A DNA stretch of 64,000 nt from Psychrilyobacter piezotolerans (GTDB taxonomy: Bacteria > Fusobacteriota > Fusobacteriia > Fusobacteriales > Fusobacteriaceae): contig NZ_QUAJ01000021.1 in the NCBI RefSeq assembly GCF_003391055.1, positions 1-64,000 on the forward strand, read 5' to 3'. Positions 37,696 to 46,931 of this stretch are shown piece by piece. The notes beneath the pieces were generated by a model. The model did no database searches. It was not told the origin of the DNA and was given only the letters and a program-made list of their open reading frames with translations. The position numbers were made by a program, and so were the translations under genes. Numbering within the stretch: position 1 is the stretch's first letter; each line of letters begins with the position of its first letter.

Positions 37696-38904
37696 ATGAC
37701 TATGTTACTTAGTATAGTTTTTAAAAATTTAAAGAGGAATAGAAAAAGATCTTTTTTAACTATTCTGATTATTTTAATAGCCACCTCTGGAATGACATTC
37801 GGCCTCAGCTGGATAGAGGGGGAAAAAAATCTTTTTTTAGAAAGCGGGAAAAGAATGACAGGAGATGTGAGAATCACTGCACCGGATTATGAACTCCGGT
37901 CCCGCAGCTTGGATGTTTCGTCCAACTTCTCATACTCCAAAATTAAAAAAGTGGTTGAAACAATCCCTCAAAAAAACATCGGTGTAGGCCGGATAAAATT
38001 TGGCGGCTTGATCTATTTTAATGAAAATCATGAAAATGCCATGGGAAGCGGGATTGAAAATGTGGATGAAAAAATAATTGGATTTGATAAATTCATCTAT
38101 TCTGGAAGATTTTTAGAAAATAACAATGAAATTATTATGGGTGAAACTCTCAAAAGAAGGCTGAATTTAAAATTAGGAGATGTTGTTACCCTCCTCACCC
38201 AGACCCAGGATAAATCCCTCTATTCTCTCAACTATGATATAGTCGGATTTTATAAAATGGATAATACCAGGCTGAATAAAAGTTTCTATATCACCCTAGC
38301 AAGCAGCCAATATCTTCTGGATATGGAAGACAGGATAACCGAATATCTCATCTATTCCAATAACAATGAAATCCCCATAAAAAGTTTTTTAACTGAACAT
38401 ACAGATGAAAATATCCTTGTAAAGAGATGGGATGAAATAGGGATGAACGAAGGTTTCAATCGGATTTTACCTTTTATCCAGGGGATATTTATCCTTATCT
38501 TTGCCACCCTGGCCGGTTTCAGCATCTCCAATACCATGCTCATGACGGTCTTTGAGAGACGTCATGAAATTGGACTATTAAAAGCTTTAGGCATGAAGGA
38601 GGGAGAGATCAAAAAAATGTTTATTTTAGAAGGAGGGCTCATGGGATCCATAGGCGGGGTTGCAGGGATTATCTTAGGAGGAAGTATTGCACTCTATTTA
38701 GGCAGGGTAGGAGTAAATTTTGGTGATATGATAGAATCTTTCACCAGCGAGTTAAATATAAAGGGGGTTATCTACCCTCATTTGACTATTTTTATTGCGG
38801 GATTAAGCATCTCTGTTGCACTTTTCACCTCTACCTTAGCTACTTTTTTAGCTATCTTTTCAGAGGTCAAAAAAGAAGCTGTAGAGAATATGAGGAATGA
38901 GTAA
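37696..38904 (+). CDS. FtsX/LolE-type ABC permease, second
   Basis: A 402-residue paralogue of the preceding permease with the same topology: N-terminal helix in FLTILIILIATSGMTFG, periplasmic domain to about residue 260, and FtsX helices with SNTMLMTVFERRHEIGLLKALG. Two ATGs are possible: 37696, directly after the previous stop, or 37702, which has better spacing from GGGAG. A pair of unequal permeases with one ATPase matches the LolC-LolE-LolD arrangement. Confidence 0.9.
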   Translation: MTMLLSIVFKNLKRNRKRSFLTILIILIATSGMTFGLSWIEGEKNLFLESGKRMTGDVRITAPDYELRSRSLDVSSNFSYSKIKKVVETIPQKNIGVGRIKFGGLIYFNENHENAMGSGIENVDEKIIGFDKFIYSGRFLENNNEIIMGETLKRRLNLKLGDVVTLLTQTQDKSLYSLNYDIVGFYKMDNTRLNKSFYITLASSQYLLDMEDRITEYLIYSNNNEIPIKSFLTEHTDENILVKRWDEIGMNEGFNRILPFIQGIFILIFATLAGFSISNTMLMTVFERRHEIGLLKALGMKEGEIKKMFILEGGLMGSIGGVAGIILGGSIALYLGRVGVNFGDMIESFTSELNIKGVIYPHLTIFIAGLSISVALFTSTLATFLAIFSEVKKEAVENMRNE

Positions 38905-38919
38905 TATCAGGAGGGAGTC

Positions 38920-39639
38920 ATGAAAAAATTATTTATTTTTTTTCTTTTATCAAATTTAATCTTTAGTATGAGTTCGGAGGAGATTCTGACCAGATTAGAC
39001 TACAATATGACCCCTGAAAGTGTCAGTTATGAAGGAGAGATGATTATTCACAGGGAAGATAAAAAATATATCAAAAAATTTGTTATGGATGCTGTTGGGA
39101 ATGAAAAATCTTTTATTGTATTTAAATATCCTGCCAGGGACAGAGGAACCAAATATTTAAGGAATGGGAAGAATCTATGGATCTATATGCCCAGCACATC
39201 CAGGACAGTAAAGATCTCAAAACATATGCTAAAGGAAAGTATGATGGGAAGCGATATTTCCTACGATGATCAAACCGATAGAAATAAATACAGTACCCTC
39301 TATAACTCCGAAATAACCCAGGAAACCCCTACCCAGTATGTCTTAAACTTAATCAGAAAGGAAGGGGAAGAGGCTAAATATTACAGGCAGATCCTTTGGA
39401 TAAATAAAAACACCCTTACCATAGATAAGGGTGAGATGTATGCTAATTCCGGAAAATTGTTAAAAGAATTTATAGTCGATGAAATCAAAAAAATCGGGGA
39501 CAGATACTATATCACAATATTTCGTATAGATGATAAACTTAAAAAAAATTCTTATACCGAATTAATTTTAACGGAAATAAAATTAAATCCTGATCTGTCT
39601 GAATCGATCTTCACTCTGAAAAATCTTGAAAGAAAATAA
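38920..39639 (+). CDS. LolA-like outer membrane lipoprotein-sorting protein
   Basis: A 239-residue periplasmic protein with signal peptide (KKLFIFFLLSNLIFS). The body (YEGEMIIHREDKKYIKKFVMDAVG, RGTKYLRNGKNLWIYMPS, MMGSDISYDD) matches the LolA-like half-barrel family usually called outer membrane lipoprotein-sorting protein, found with MmpL or LolCDE-like transporters. It probably carries the lipidic substrate across the periplasm. Last gene of the operon, 15 nt after the second permease, with AGGAGGGAG before ATG. Confidence 0.9.
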   Translation: MKKLFIFFLLSNLIFSMSSEEILTRLDYNMTPESVSYEGEMIIHREDKKYIKKFVMDAVGNEKSFIVFKYPARDRGTKYLRNGKNLWIYMPSTSRTVKISKHMLKESMMGSDISYDDQTDRNKYSTLYNSEITQETPTQYVLNLIRKEGEEAKYYRQILWINKNTLTIDKGEMYANSGKLLKEFIVDEIKKIGDRYYITIFRIDDKLKKNSYTELILTEIKLNPDLSESIFTLKNLERK

Positions 39640-39662
39640 TAGTTTCTAGAATTTTCTTTAAA
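39629..39662. terminator. weak bidirectional terminator between convergent genes
   Basis: AAAGAAAAT / ATTTTCTTT inverted repeat around a 16-nt loop between the LolA-like gene and the phospholipase gene. AT-only stem, so low confidence. Confidence 0.35.
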
Positions 39663-41970
39663 ATACATACCCCATATTTACAGATATTATTGCACTTTTA
39701 TAAGAATCTGCATCATTTGTCAGTGAGAGTTCCAATGGCCCGAAAATAGATTTATATCCCAAGGTTACACCGTATCCCTGTTTGAAATCTTCAAACATTA
39801 AATTACCGGCACCTTCTATAGAATCGTTATACTCTGCACCTGTATAAGTCAACACATTAGCTTTAGCCAGAATATATACATTGGGATAGATCATATATTG
39901 GGCTCCTATCTGACCTATCATAAATTCAGAAACTAATTTTCTCATCATATTGTAACCATAAAATGAGATATAATTATTATCCAAATCACTATTTATCCCG
40001 CCAATTTTAAAATGATTTCCCAGGGGTATATTCTCACCACTGACTACTCCCCCGCTTAAAGATGCATTGAATGAAAGTTTAGGAGTTACCGGCATATAAC
40101 CTTGTATTACTCCCAATTCACTATAATATTCAACCTCATCACTACCTACTCCACCTACCTCATGTCTGGCCTCTAAATAATTTCCTTTGGTAGGATAGAT
40201 TGAATTATTTTTCCTATCCAGCACCAATTTCAAATACACCTCCTGATATTCATATTTTTTATTTAAAATATCTTTATATTCGTCGGACCCTACATCAAAT
40301 TCATTTTCAGTATCAATATATTTTAACCCGGCAGAAAAATCAAATTGCCTGAATAGTTTAGTTGTAAAACTAAGATCAATAAATTTACTTTCATCTTTGG
40401 ATTCAGCCTTTAAACTTCTTTCGTCATAGATATACAGCGGTGTTTCCTCATATCCTAAGCTCAAATTTATTCCTATTTTATTTTTTTTACCGTAATACCA
40501 AAAATTGTTAAATTCAGCACTTTTATATTCACCCAGCTCAAATTCTAATGATGTCATCCTCCCTATCTTTCCTATCTTTGCAAGATCTGTTCCCACAGCT
40601 AATTTTCCTCCTGTATCGGAGTTGTAATTTGCTCCAACCCTTATAAAATTCAATTCATTTTCATCTACACCTATCTTCAGGGTAGATCCGTCAATTGTAT
40701 AATAAGATTTTTCTATATATGGCATGGCATAGAGTTTCATCATTAAGCTCTCCAAATCCTGATAACTTACCATCCCTGGGATTTTTTTATTCAGATGATC
40801 TTTTACTATGTCTTCTTTGACTTCTTCTACTAAAAATTTAGAATCAGCAATTTGAATATTATCTATATAAACGTCATCTAAAACCAGTTGCCTATGTCTT
40901 TCTTTCTCCTTCTCCGAATCTTTATACTTTTCCAATTGCTGTAATTTTTCTTTAGCTGCTGACTCTCCTTTGGAGATTAAATCATCAAAATTATCAAAAT
41001 TTATAGCATCATCTAATTTCACATCGGGATCTATGATTACAGTTGCCAACGCCCTTTGTTTTTCCGTAGACTCTGCCCCCCTATAGGTAGAGATCTTCCC
41101 TACTACAGTCAATAAATTATAAGTTAGTGTATCTATCTGGGGTGCTCCTACATCACTGGCAATGACAATGTCTGCCCCTGCCAGAAAAAGATCCTCTACA
41201 GGTAAATTTCTGGAAACCATACCATCTATATATACTTTATCTCCTATTTTTACAGGGTCATATATAGTGGGAATTGCCATACTGGCACTGACAATGAGTG
41301 CAAGATCTCCTGAATCAAAACTTTTAGCTTTTCCTGTATTAAAATCTGTAGCAACTATTCGTAAAACAGGGTTAAATTCATCAAAAGATTTAACCTCTTT
41401 GACATTCCAAAATAACTCTTTTAATTTTAGATACGATTTTTCTCCCGTTAAAACTCCCTTTGGAAGGCTGAAATTTAATTTTTCATCATAAGTTACCGAA
41501 GCAAAATATTTTTCAGATTTAAATTTTTCCTCCAATGGAATATCGCTCCTCATGGGGTCATTGGATAACCTATATCTCCAATCCATGGTTTTTACAACAA
41601 CTTCTATCTCATCTGGGTTATATCCCACAGCATACAGACTGGCTACAATTCCTCCCATACTGGTTCCGCTGATATAATCTATAGGGATATTATTTTCCTG
41701 TAAAACTCGGAGTACTCCTATATGGGCAAATCCCTTGGACCCCCCACCGCTCAGGGCAACTCCCACTTTGATTCTTTCACCGGATTTTTTTTTCCTTAAA
41801 ATTGATTCTTTTAATTTTTCCAATTTTATAATTTGAGATCTTTTCAATTCTATCTTTGAATCGATAGCAGAAATCTCCATGGGATGCTCTTTTGGAGATG
41901 CTGGTTCCGATTTGAGAGTAATAACAAAAATATTGTATATCACTAGTATGTATAAAAATTTTATTTTCAT
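39658..41970 (-). CDS. FplA-like type Vd autotransporter phospholipase
   Basis: A 770-residue secreted protein: signal peptide (to about residue 21), short coiled segment, patatin phospholipase domain (about 65-345) with oxyanion loop GGGSKG (75-80), nucleophile S104 in GTSMG and partner D249 in DGMV. A POTRA domain (about 370-430) and a 16-strand Omp85-type barrel ending in Phe follow. This order defines type Vd autotransporters such as FplA of Fusobacterium nucleatum, a surface phospholipase A1. It lies 8 nt downstream of the DHH-CBS-CCA gene with AGGAGGGAAG before ATG. Confidence 0.93.
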   Translation of the reverse strand: MKIKFLYILVIYNIFVITLKSEPASPKEHPMEISAIDSKIELKRSQIIKLEKLKESILRKKKSGERIKVGVALSGGGSKGFAHIGVLRVLQENNIPIDYISGTSMGGIVASLYAVGYNPDEIEVVVKTMDWRYRLSNDPMRSDIPLEEKFKSEKYFASVTYDEKLNFSLPKGVLTGEKSYLKLKELFWNVKEVKSFDEFNPVLRIVATDFNTGKAKSFDSGDLALIVSASMAIPTIYDPVKIGDKVYIDGMVSRNLPVEDLFLAGADIVIASDVGAPQIDTLTYNLLTVVGKISTYRGAESTEKQRALATVIIDPDVKLDDAINFDNFDDLISKGESAAKEKLQQLEKYKDSEKEKERHRQLVLDDVYIDNIQIADSKFLVEEVKEDIVKDHLNKKIPGMVSYQDLESLMMKLYAMPYIEKSYYTIDGSTLKIGVDENELNFIRVGANYNSDTGGKLAVGTDLAKIGKIGRMTSLEFELGEYKSAEFNNFWYYGKKNKIGINLSLGYEETPLYIYDERSLKAESKDESKFIDLSFTTKLFRQFDFSAGLKYIDTENEFDVGSDEYKDILNKKYEYQEVYLKLVLDRKNNSIYPTKGNYLEARHEVGGVGSDEVEYYSELGVIQGYMPVTPKLSFNASLSGGVVSGENIPLGNHFKIGGINSDLDNNYISFYGYNMMRKLVSEFMIGQIGAQYMIYPNVYILAKANVLTYTGAEYNDSIEGAGNLMFEDFKQGYGVTLGYKSIFGPLELSLTNDADSYKSAIISVNMGYVF

Positions 41971-41978
41971 CTTCCCTC

Positions 41979-44549
41979 CTACATTTTTAATATTTTTTCC
42001 TTGGTTGGATTTTCTATATCCAGCTGTTTCATAAAATAAACCCTTAGTTTCTCCTTAAACTCGATCCCCGGTAACTCTCCATTTTTAAGGAGATCCTCCC
42101 CTCTGATCAGAGGTTTTATTTTAGACAGATTATAGATATAGTTTTCTATTTTTAATTTTATCTCTTTCTTCCTATTTTGGATATGGATCAGAATTATTAT
42201 TTCCATGGATATGTTATTTAGTGCCTTGTATATATCCGAATTTTTATCAGCTGATTCCAGCTGATCCAGTATTTTTTCCCTCATCAATATACCATAATCA
42301 TACTTTTCTATAAATTTATTTGAAAAATTAAATTTATTAAATACAAGATCCAGTTCTTTTTTCTTTAAGTTTTCCAGAATGATCAAAAATACCAATAACC
42401 ATTTTTTGATTTTGACAAAGCTTAGAAGATCCTCTAAGGTTTCCAGCCTTTCTATATTTTTTTTCATCTCCAAATCATATTTAATATTAGGGTTAATTTC
42501 AACAAACACCTTATATTCATTTAAATATTCCATCCCCCTGGTTAAATTTTTATCAGAAAATAAAATTTCTAACTCCTGTTTAACCCGGGGCCAGGATATT
42601 TTTTTCAAAAATCCATCGGTTATTGCATTTTTTAAAAATATTTCTGTATCTTTTTCCAGTTCGAACCCATATCTGGCTGCAAACCTAAATGCCCTTATTA
42701 TCCTTGTAGGATCCTCTACAAAACTCAGATTATGTAAGACCCTTATTTTTTTAGCGGCAAGATCCTCATACCCGCCATAAAAATCAATAAGTTTGCCAAA
42801 GTTATAACTGTCAATCTCCAAAGCCATGGCATTTATACTAAAATCCCTCCTATACATATCATCTCTGATATTGCCATATTCCACCACCGGAAGGGAGGTA
42901 GGATATTCATAGTATTCCAGCCTGGAGCTGGCTATATCCAATTTCAAATCATCCTGGACCACTACCACTGCTGTTTTAAATTTTTCATGGGTCTTTACTT
43001 TTTTTGCTCCCAGCATATCTTTTAATTCCAGAGCAAATTTTATCCCATCTCCCTCTACTACTATATCGATATCCTTGTTATTTATTCCCAGGATAAGGTC
43101 CCTGACTATCCCCCCTACCAAGAATACTCTTTCACCTCTTTTTTTTGATACCGCTTCTACGATTTTCAACAGATTCAGCAGTTCTGACGGGACTACCCCT
43201 TCTATATTGTTTTTTATCTCTGATTCAAATTTTAATTTTTCAGCCTTCCTTATTGGATTTTTACTGTAGATAGATTTTAATATGTCGGTTCTCGTTACTA
43301 TCCCGAGGATTTTCCCCTCTCCATCGACTATTGGAACTCTCCCAATGCCTTTTTCTACAATAAGGGCTTTTAATTCTTCAATACTCTGGTTTTTATCTGC
43401 CGTAATTACTTCAGATGTCATATAGGCTCTTACAGGTGCATTTGAAAATCCATGATTGAGAGCTTTATCCACACTGTTCCTGGTAATTATCCCTGCAACT
43501 TTCCCCTCTTCCACAATGGGTAAGCCGCCATATCCCATCCTATACATTATCTTATAGGCCAGCTTAATTTTGGTGTCTTTTAGGATGGTTTTAACCGGAC
43601 TGTTCATTATATCTATTGCTTTTTTGCTGGGTTTAACTGCCATCTCTATATTCTTTTTTATATCCCCGTATAATTTTTCTATATTTTGACCTCTGACTAT
43701 CCCTGAAACAGCATATTCATGTCCCCCTACCTTATAATCTCTTAATATTTCAGCTACATTTATTTTATTCGAAGACCTCCCCACTACATTTATTCTTTCA
43801 TCATTTCCGCACAAAATAATGCATAAACTTGATTTTTCCAGATACTGTATCTTGTTTATCAGCTCATCCAGACCAAAAATAAAATCATCGGTTCTATAAT
43901 ATGTTAGTTGTGCTATCTCCCCATCGATATCGATAAATTCAGAATTTTCAATAAGCTCTATAAATAACTCCAATTGCTCCTTTTCTAATCCCTTTTGAAC
44001 ATATTCATTGACCTTGGACAGATCCCCGTTATTTTTTAATAAATAAGATGCCATCTCCAAATCCTTTGGGGTAGTGCTGCTAAAGCTAAAGTTTCCTGTA
44101 TCTTCATAGATTCCCATAAGGCCTAAGGTAGCTTCTATTTCGTCAAATTTAATATTGGGGTCAGCATCCAACAAAACTTCCAATATGTTGGTTGTATTAG
44201 AACCATAGTTTTTCCTGATAATTTTTCTGCCTTTTATATCATTTTCGCTGATCTTATGGTGATCATAGATTATAACCTCTACATCATCCCTGTCCAGTAG
44301 TTGTCCAAACAATCCTATCCTATTTTTTTTTGAAGTGTCTACAACTATAAGTTTATTTACCTTATCCATCTGAATATCTTTTATTCTTTTTATCTGCAAA
44401 AAATTTTGATACAGGTTTATAAAAGCTTTCACACTTTTCCCGATATGACCCGGAAAAACAAGGATTCCATTGGGATATAATTTCTTTATTAAAACCATAG
44501 AAGAAAGTGCATCTAAATCTGCAAATATATGACAAGTTATTATTTCCAT
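41979..44549 (-). CDS. DHH - CBS - CCA-adding/poly(A) polymerase fusion
   Basis: An 856-residue cytoplasmic protein. Residues 1-310 are a DHH phosphoesterase with DHHA1 domain (DLDALSS, VVDTSKKN, IYDHHKIS). Two CBS domains follow (about 315-440; MNSPVKTILKDTKI and MTSEVITADKNQSI). The class II nucleotidyltransferase head is at about 470-600 (FLVGGIVRDLILG, DIDIVVEG, RRDFSINAMALE), with an RNA-binding helical tail. This fusion is known from several anaerobes and is thought to repair or complete tRNA 3' ends. ATG 44549 is chosen because AGGGTGG precedes it; in-frame GTGs lie just upstream. Confidence 0.92.
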   Translation of the reverse strand: MEIITCHIFADLDALSSMVLIKKLYPNGILVFPGHIGKSVKAFINLYQNFLQIKRIKDIQMDKVNKLIVVDTSKKNRIGLFGQLLDRDDVEVIIYDHHKISENDIKGRKIIRKNYGSNTTNILEVLLDADPNIKFDEIEATLGLMGIYEDTGNFSFSSTTPKDLEMASYLLKNNGDLSKVNEYVQKGLEKEQLELFIELIENSEFIDIDGEIAQLTYYRTDDFIFGLDELINKIQYLEKSSLCIILCGNDERINVVGRSSNKINVAEILRDYKVGGHEYAVSGIVRGQNIEKLYGDIKKNIEMAVKPSKKAIDIMNSPVKTILKDTKIKLAYKIMYRMGYGGLPIVEEGKVAGIITRNSVDKALNHGFSNAPVRAYMTSEVITADKNQSIEELKALIVEKGIGRVPIVDGEGKILGIVTRTDILKSIYSKNPIRKAEKLKFESEIKNNIEGVVPSELLNLLKIVEAVSKKRGERVFLVGGIVRDLILGINNKDIDIVVEGDGIKFALELKDMLGAKKVKTHEKFKTAVVVVQDDLKLDIASSRLEYYEYPTSLPVVEYGNIRDDMYRRDFSINAMALEIDSYNFGKLIDFYGGYEDLAAKKIRVLHNLSFVEDPTRIIRAFRFAARYGFELEKDTEIFLKNAITDGFLKKISWPRVKQELEILFSDKNLTRGMEYLNEYKVFVEINPNIKYDLEMKKNIERLETLEDLLSFVKIKKWLLVFLIILENLKKKELDLVFNKFNFSNKFIEKYDYGILMREKILDQLESADKNSDIYKALNNISMEIIILIHIQNRKKEIKLKIENYIYNLSKIKPLIRGEDLLKNGELPGIEFKEKLRVYFMKQLDIENPTKEKILKM

Positions 44550-44644
44550 CTCCACCACCCTGTAAATTTATATAATTATATTCAGTATAATTATACACTT
44601 TTATCTATTTTTTTTTAATATTTTTTAAAAAATTAAATATTCTG

Positions 44645-44674
44645 TTGACAATCGTATATTCTTCGTTATATGAT
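44645..44674 (+). promoter_or_regulatory. consensus sigma70 promoter of the leader-peptide transcript
   Basis: TTGACA at 44645-44650 and TATGAT at 44669-44674 with an 18-nt spacer; the best promoter match in the window. Transcription would begin near 44681, about 15 nt before the leader ribosome site. Confidence 0.8.
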
Positions 44675-44708
44675 TAATCAAATAAAAAAATTAAAGGAGG
44701 TGACTATT

Positions 44709-44795
44709 ATGTCTAAGAGACTTACTTGGTGGTGCAAAAACGAATCTAATAAATTTAATACTGAATTATTAAGTAGATCTGTTTTTGACCGATAG
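44709..44795 (+). CDS. 28-residue leader peptide with tandem Trp codons
   Basis: AAAGGAGGTGA, a near-perfect ribosome site, precedes ATG 44709 and the peptide MSKRLTWWCKNESNKFNTEL..., which stops at 44795. Trp7 and Trp8 are encoded by consecutive TGG codons (44727-44732). The RNA around them (GGTGCAAAAAC, 44731-44741) can pair with GTTTTTGACC (44781-44790) with one bulge. Downstream are a terminator and a TrpXYZ-like transporter operon. This is the layout of a transcription-attenuation leader responding to charged tRNA-Trp. Antiterminator pairing was not found by eye, and the peptide is not one I recognise. Confidence 0.7.
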   Translation: MSKRLTWWCKNESNKFNTELLSRSVFDR

Positions 44796-44889
44796 TTGCT
44801 GTAGTTATATATAGTTTCAAAATATATTTAAAAATAATAATAATATCTATTATTGTTTTTTAGATATAATGAAAAAATTATTATACAGA

Positions 44890-44923
44890 AGGGGTTAATC
44901 TTATGGATTAACCTCTTTTTTTT
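44890..44923 (+). terminator. terminator / possible attenuator before TrpXYZ-like operon
   Basis: Stem GGGGTTAATC / GATTAACCTC with a short loop and eight T residues. It sits between the leader peptide and the transporter operon. A weaker AT-only hairpin with T-run lies upstream at 44833-44861. Confidence 0.8.
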
Positions 44924-44939
44924 ATTACCTGGGAAACTA

Positions 44940-44990
44940 TACCCGCAAGGGGCATCACCAAAATACTATTAGTTTACTCTAGAAACATAG
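44940..44990 (-). repeat. 51-nt structured repeat, copy 3 (opposite orientation)
   Basis: The minus strand reads CTATGTTTCTAGAGTAAAC then TAATAGT, TTTTGGTGATG and CCCCTTGCGGG, aligning with copies at 34634 and 61208. It lies just after the attenuator-like terminator. Confidence 0.75.
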
Positions 44991-45052
44991 AATTTTGAGA
45001 TAAAATTTACAGAATAAATTAAAAGTTATAAAAACCTAAATTGCGCTTGTTT

Positions 45053-45071
45053 GGATGCAACGTCACGTTGC
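45053..45071. repeat. palindromic repeat, copy 2 (GGATGCAACGTCACGTTGC)
   Basis: Reverse orientation copy of the GCAACGTGACGTTGC-ATCC element, 37 nt upstream of the transporter operon's first gene. A frame extended through it is not the true start of that gene. Confidence 0.8.
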
Positions 45072-45107
45072 TTTTTATATAAAAATAAATTAAAAAGGAG
45101 TGAAAAA

Positions 45108-46052
45108 ATGAAAAAATTAATTTTAGGAATTATCTTAATCATGGTCTTAGCGGGGTGTCAGGAAAAGAAAAAAGATGGTGTTACAGAAAAAATAAATATC
45201 GGTATCACTCAAATTGTAGAACATCCATCACTGGATTTAATCAGGAAGGGGGTAGAGGATGCTCTTAAAGACAGTGAGTATAAAGACAAGATCATATTCA
45301 GCTATCAAAATGCCCAGGGAGATTTTATCACAGCCCAGACTATCGCAGCTCAATTTAATGAAAATTCCGATATTATAGTAGCTATCACTACTCCCAGTGC
45401 CCAGGCTGCTTTAAATAAAATACCGGAAAAACCCCTCTTCTTTACAGCTGTAACCAATCCTGTAATAGCAGGATTAGAAGGTAAAAACATCACAGGAGTA
45501 AGTGACATGTCACCGGTAAAAGACCAGGTAAAGCTGATCCAGGAGTTTCTACCAAAGACAAAAACAATAGGCACTATCTATACTACCAGCGAAGCTAATT
45601 CCACATATCTTGTAGAAGAATTTACTAAAGCTGCAGAAAAGGCAGGATATAAAGTTATTGCCAGGGGAGTTACCAATGTCATAGAAATAGCATCTGCAAT
45701 GGATAGTCTTATGGGAGCGGTCGATGTAATCTACACAGCCAAGGATAACAATATAGCCTCTGCTTACAGCCTTATCATAGATAGAGCCAACAAAGCTGAT
45801 ATCCCCGTTATAGGAGCCACTAAAGATTTTACTGAAGCAGGTGCACTGGCTTCCTCTGGAATATCGGAATATCAGGTAGGATACCAGACTGGAGAGATGA
45901 TTCTAAGACACCTCAGCGGGGAAAAAATTAAAGACCTGCCCATAGAATATTTAAAAAAATCAGAACTGACTATCAACGAAAAACAGATGAAAAAATACGG
46001 GATTTCACTGGATAGTGATCAGTTGAAAAATATTGAAATTATAAAGGAGTAA
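45108..46052 (+). CDS. TrpX-like ABC transporter substrate-binding lipoprotein
   Basis: A 314-residue lipoprotein (LVMVLAGC-type lipobox, MVLAGCQEK) of the ABC_sub_bind family (TrpX group). Characteristic sequence is INIGITQIVEHPSLDLIRKG, then ITTPSAQAALNKI and a C-terminal GYQTGEMILRHLSGEK. Members in Gram-positive bacteria bind tryptophan or other aromatic amino acids. The ATG follows AAGGAGTG. It is the first of three transporter genes. Tryptophan specificity is supported by the upstream Trp-Trp leader but not proved. Confidence 0.85.
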   Translation: MKKLILGIILIMVLAGCQEKKKDGVTEKINIGITQIVEHPSLDLIRKGVEDALKDSEYKDKIIFSYQNAQGDFITAQTIAAQFNENSDIIVAITTPSAQAALNKIPEKPLFFTAVTNPVIAGLEGKNITGVSDMSPVKDQVKLIQEFLPKTKTIGTIYTTSEANSTYLVEEFTKAAEKAGYKVIARGVTNVIEIASAMDSLMGAVDVIYTAKDNNIASAYSLIIDRANKADIPVIGATKDFTEAGALASSGISEYQVGYQTGEMILRHLSGEKIKDLPIEYLKKSELTINEKQMKKYGISLDSDQLKNIEIIKE

Positions 46053-46055
46053 ATT

Positions 46056-46931
46056 ATGTTAATAGGAACTATTGAACAGGGGCTTATTTTTGCAATAATG
46101 GCTTTAGGATTGTACATATCCTATAAAATACTAGATTTTCCAGATCTTACTGTAGACGGATCTTTTCCAATGGGAGGTTCTATAGCAGCTATCCTTATAA
46201 TAAAGGGTTTCAATCCCATCCTGGCTTTAGGAGCAGCATTTATAGGGGGATCCATTGCAGGATTTATCACTGGATATATCCATATAAAATTCAAGATCAC
46301 AAACCTCTTGGCTGGAATTATTGTTATGACAGGTTTATATAGTGTCAACCTCCGGATAATGGGAAGATCAAATATACCCTTATTTGGAGTTGATAATATA
46401 TTTTCCAATAGGCCCAATCTTTTAATCATATTATTTATTGTGCTCCTGTCTAAGTTTTCTCTGGACTATCTCCTTAAAACAAAATTTGGATTTTCCCTGC
46501 GGGCTTTGGGAGACAATGAAACATTGGTTGTATCTTTAGGGATAGATGAAAAAAAATTAAAGGTTATGGGTCTTATGTTAGCCAATGGTTTAGTAGCTTT
46601 ATCTGGTGGTATCTTAGCCCAATACCAGGGTTTTTCAGATATTGCCATGGGTACAGGAACTATTGTTACAGGCCTTGCTTCTATTATTATAGGGGAAAGT
46701 GTCTTAAAGAAGGGAAAGATGTTAAATGTCACAACTATCGTAATTATCGGTTCCATCTTATACCGGTTTATAATAATGGGTTCTCTAAAAATAGGATTTA
46801 GTCCCAGCGATATAAAGCTTATTACTGCAATCCTTACTGTTGGAGTTATGGGTTTTAAAGGTAAAAACTTAAAATTAACATTACCATTAAAAAATAAATT
46901 AGGAGGTGTATTTCAAAATGCTCAAAATTAA
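46056..46931 (+). CDS. TrpY-like ABC transporter permease
   Basis: A 291-residue branched-chain/TrpY-type permease with eight or more hydrophobic segments; LYISYKILDFPDLTVDGSFP near the start and FGFSLRALGDNETLVVSLGID around residue 147 are typical. It forms the membrane channel for the preceding binding protein. Starts 3 nt after the previous stop with AAAGGAG and overlaps the ATPase gene by 14 nt. Confidence 0.9.
   Translation: MLIGTIEQGLIFAIMALGLYISYKILDFPDLTVDGSFPMGGSIAAILIIKGFNPILALGAAFIGGSIAGFITGYIHIKFKITNLLAGIIVMTGLYSVNLRIMGRSNIPLFGVDNIFSNRPNLLIILFIVLLSKFSLDYLLKTKFGFSLRALGDNETLVVSLGIDEKKLKVMGLMLANGLVALSGGILAQYQGFSDIAMGTGTIVTGLASIIIGESVLKKGKMLNVTTIVIIGSILYRFIIMGSLKIGFSPSDIKLITAILTVGVMGFKGKNLKLTLPLKNKLGGVFQNAQN

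Noticed and set aside
44672-44679. GATTAATC as antiterminator partner of the hairpin at 44891
   Set aside because: It can pair with GGTTAATC but overlaps the -10 box, so it is probably not transcribed.
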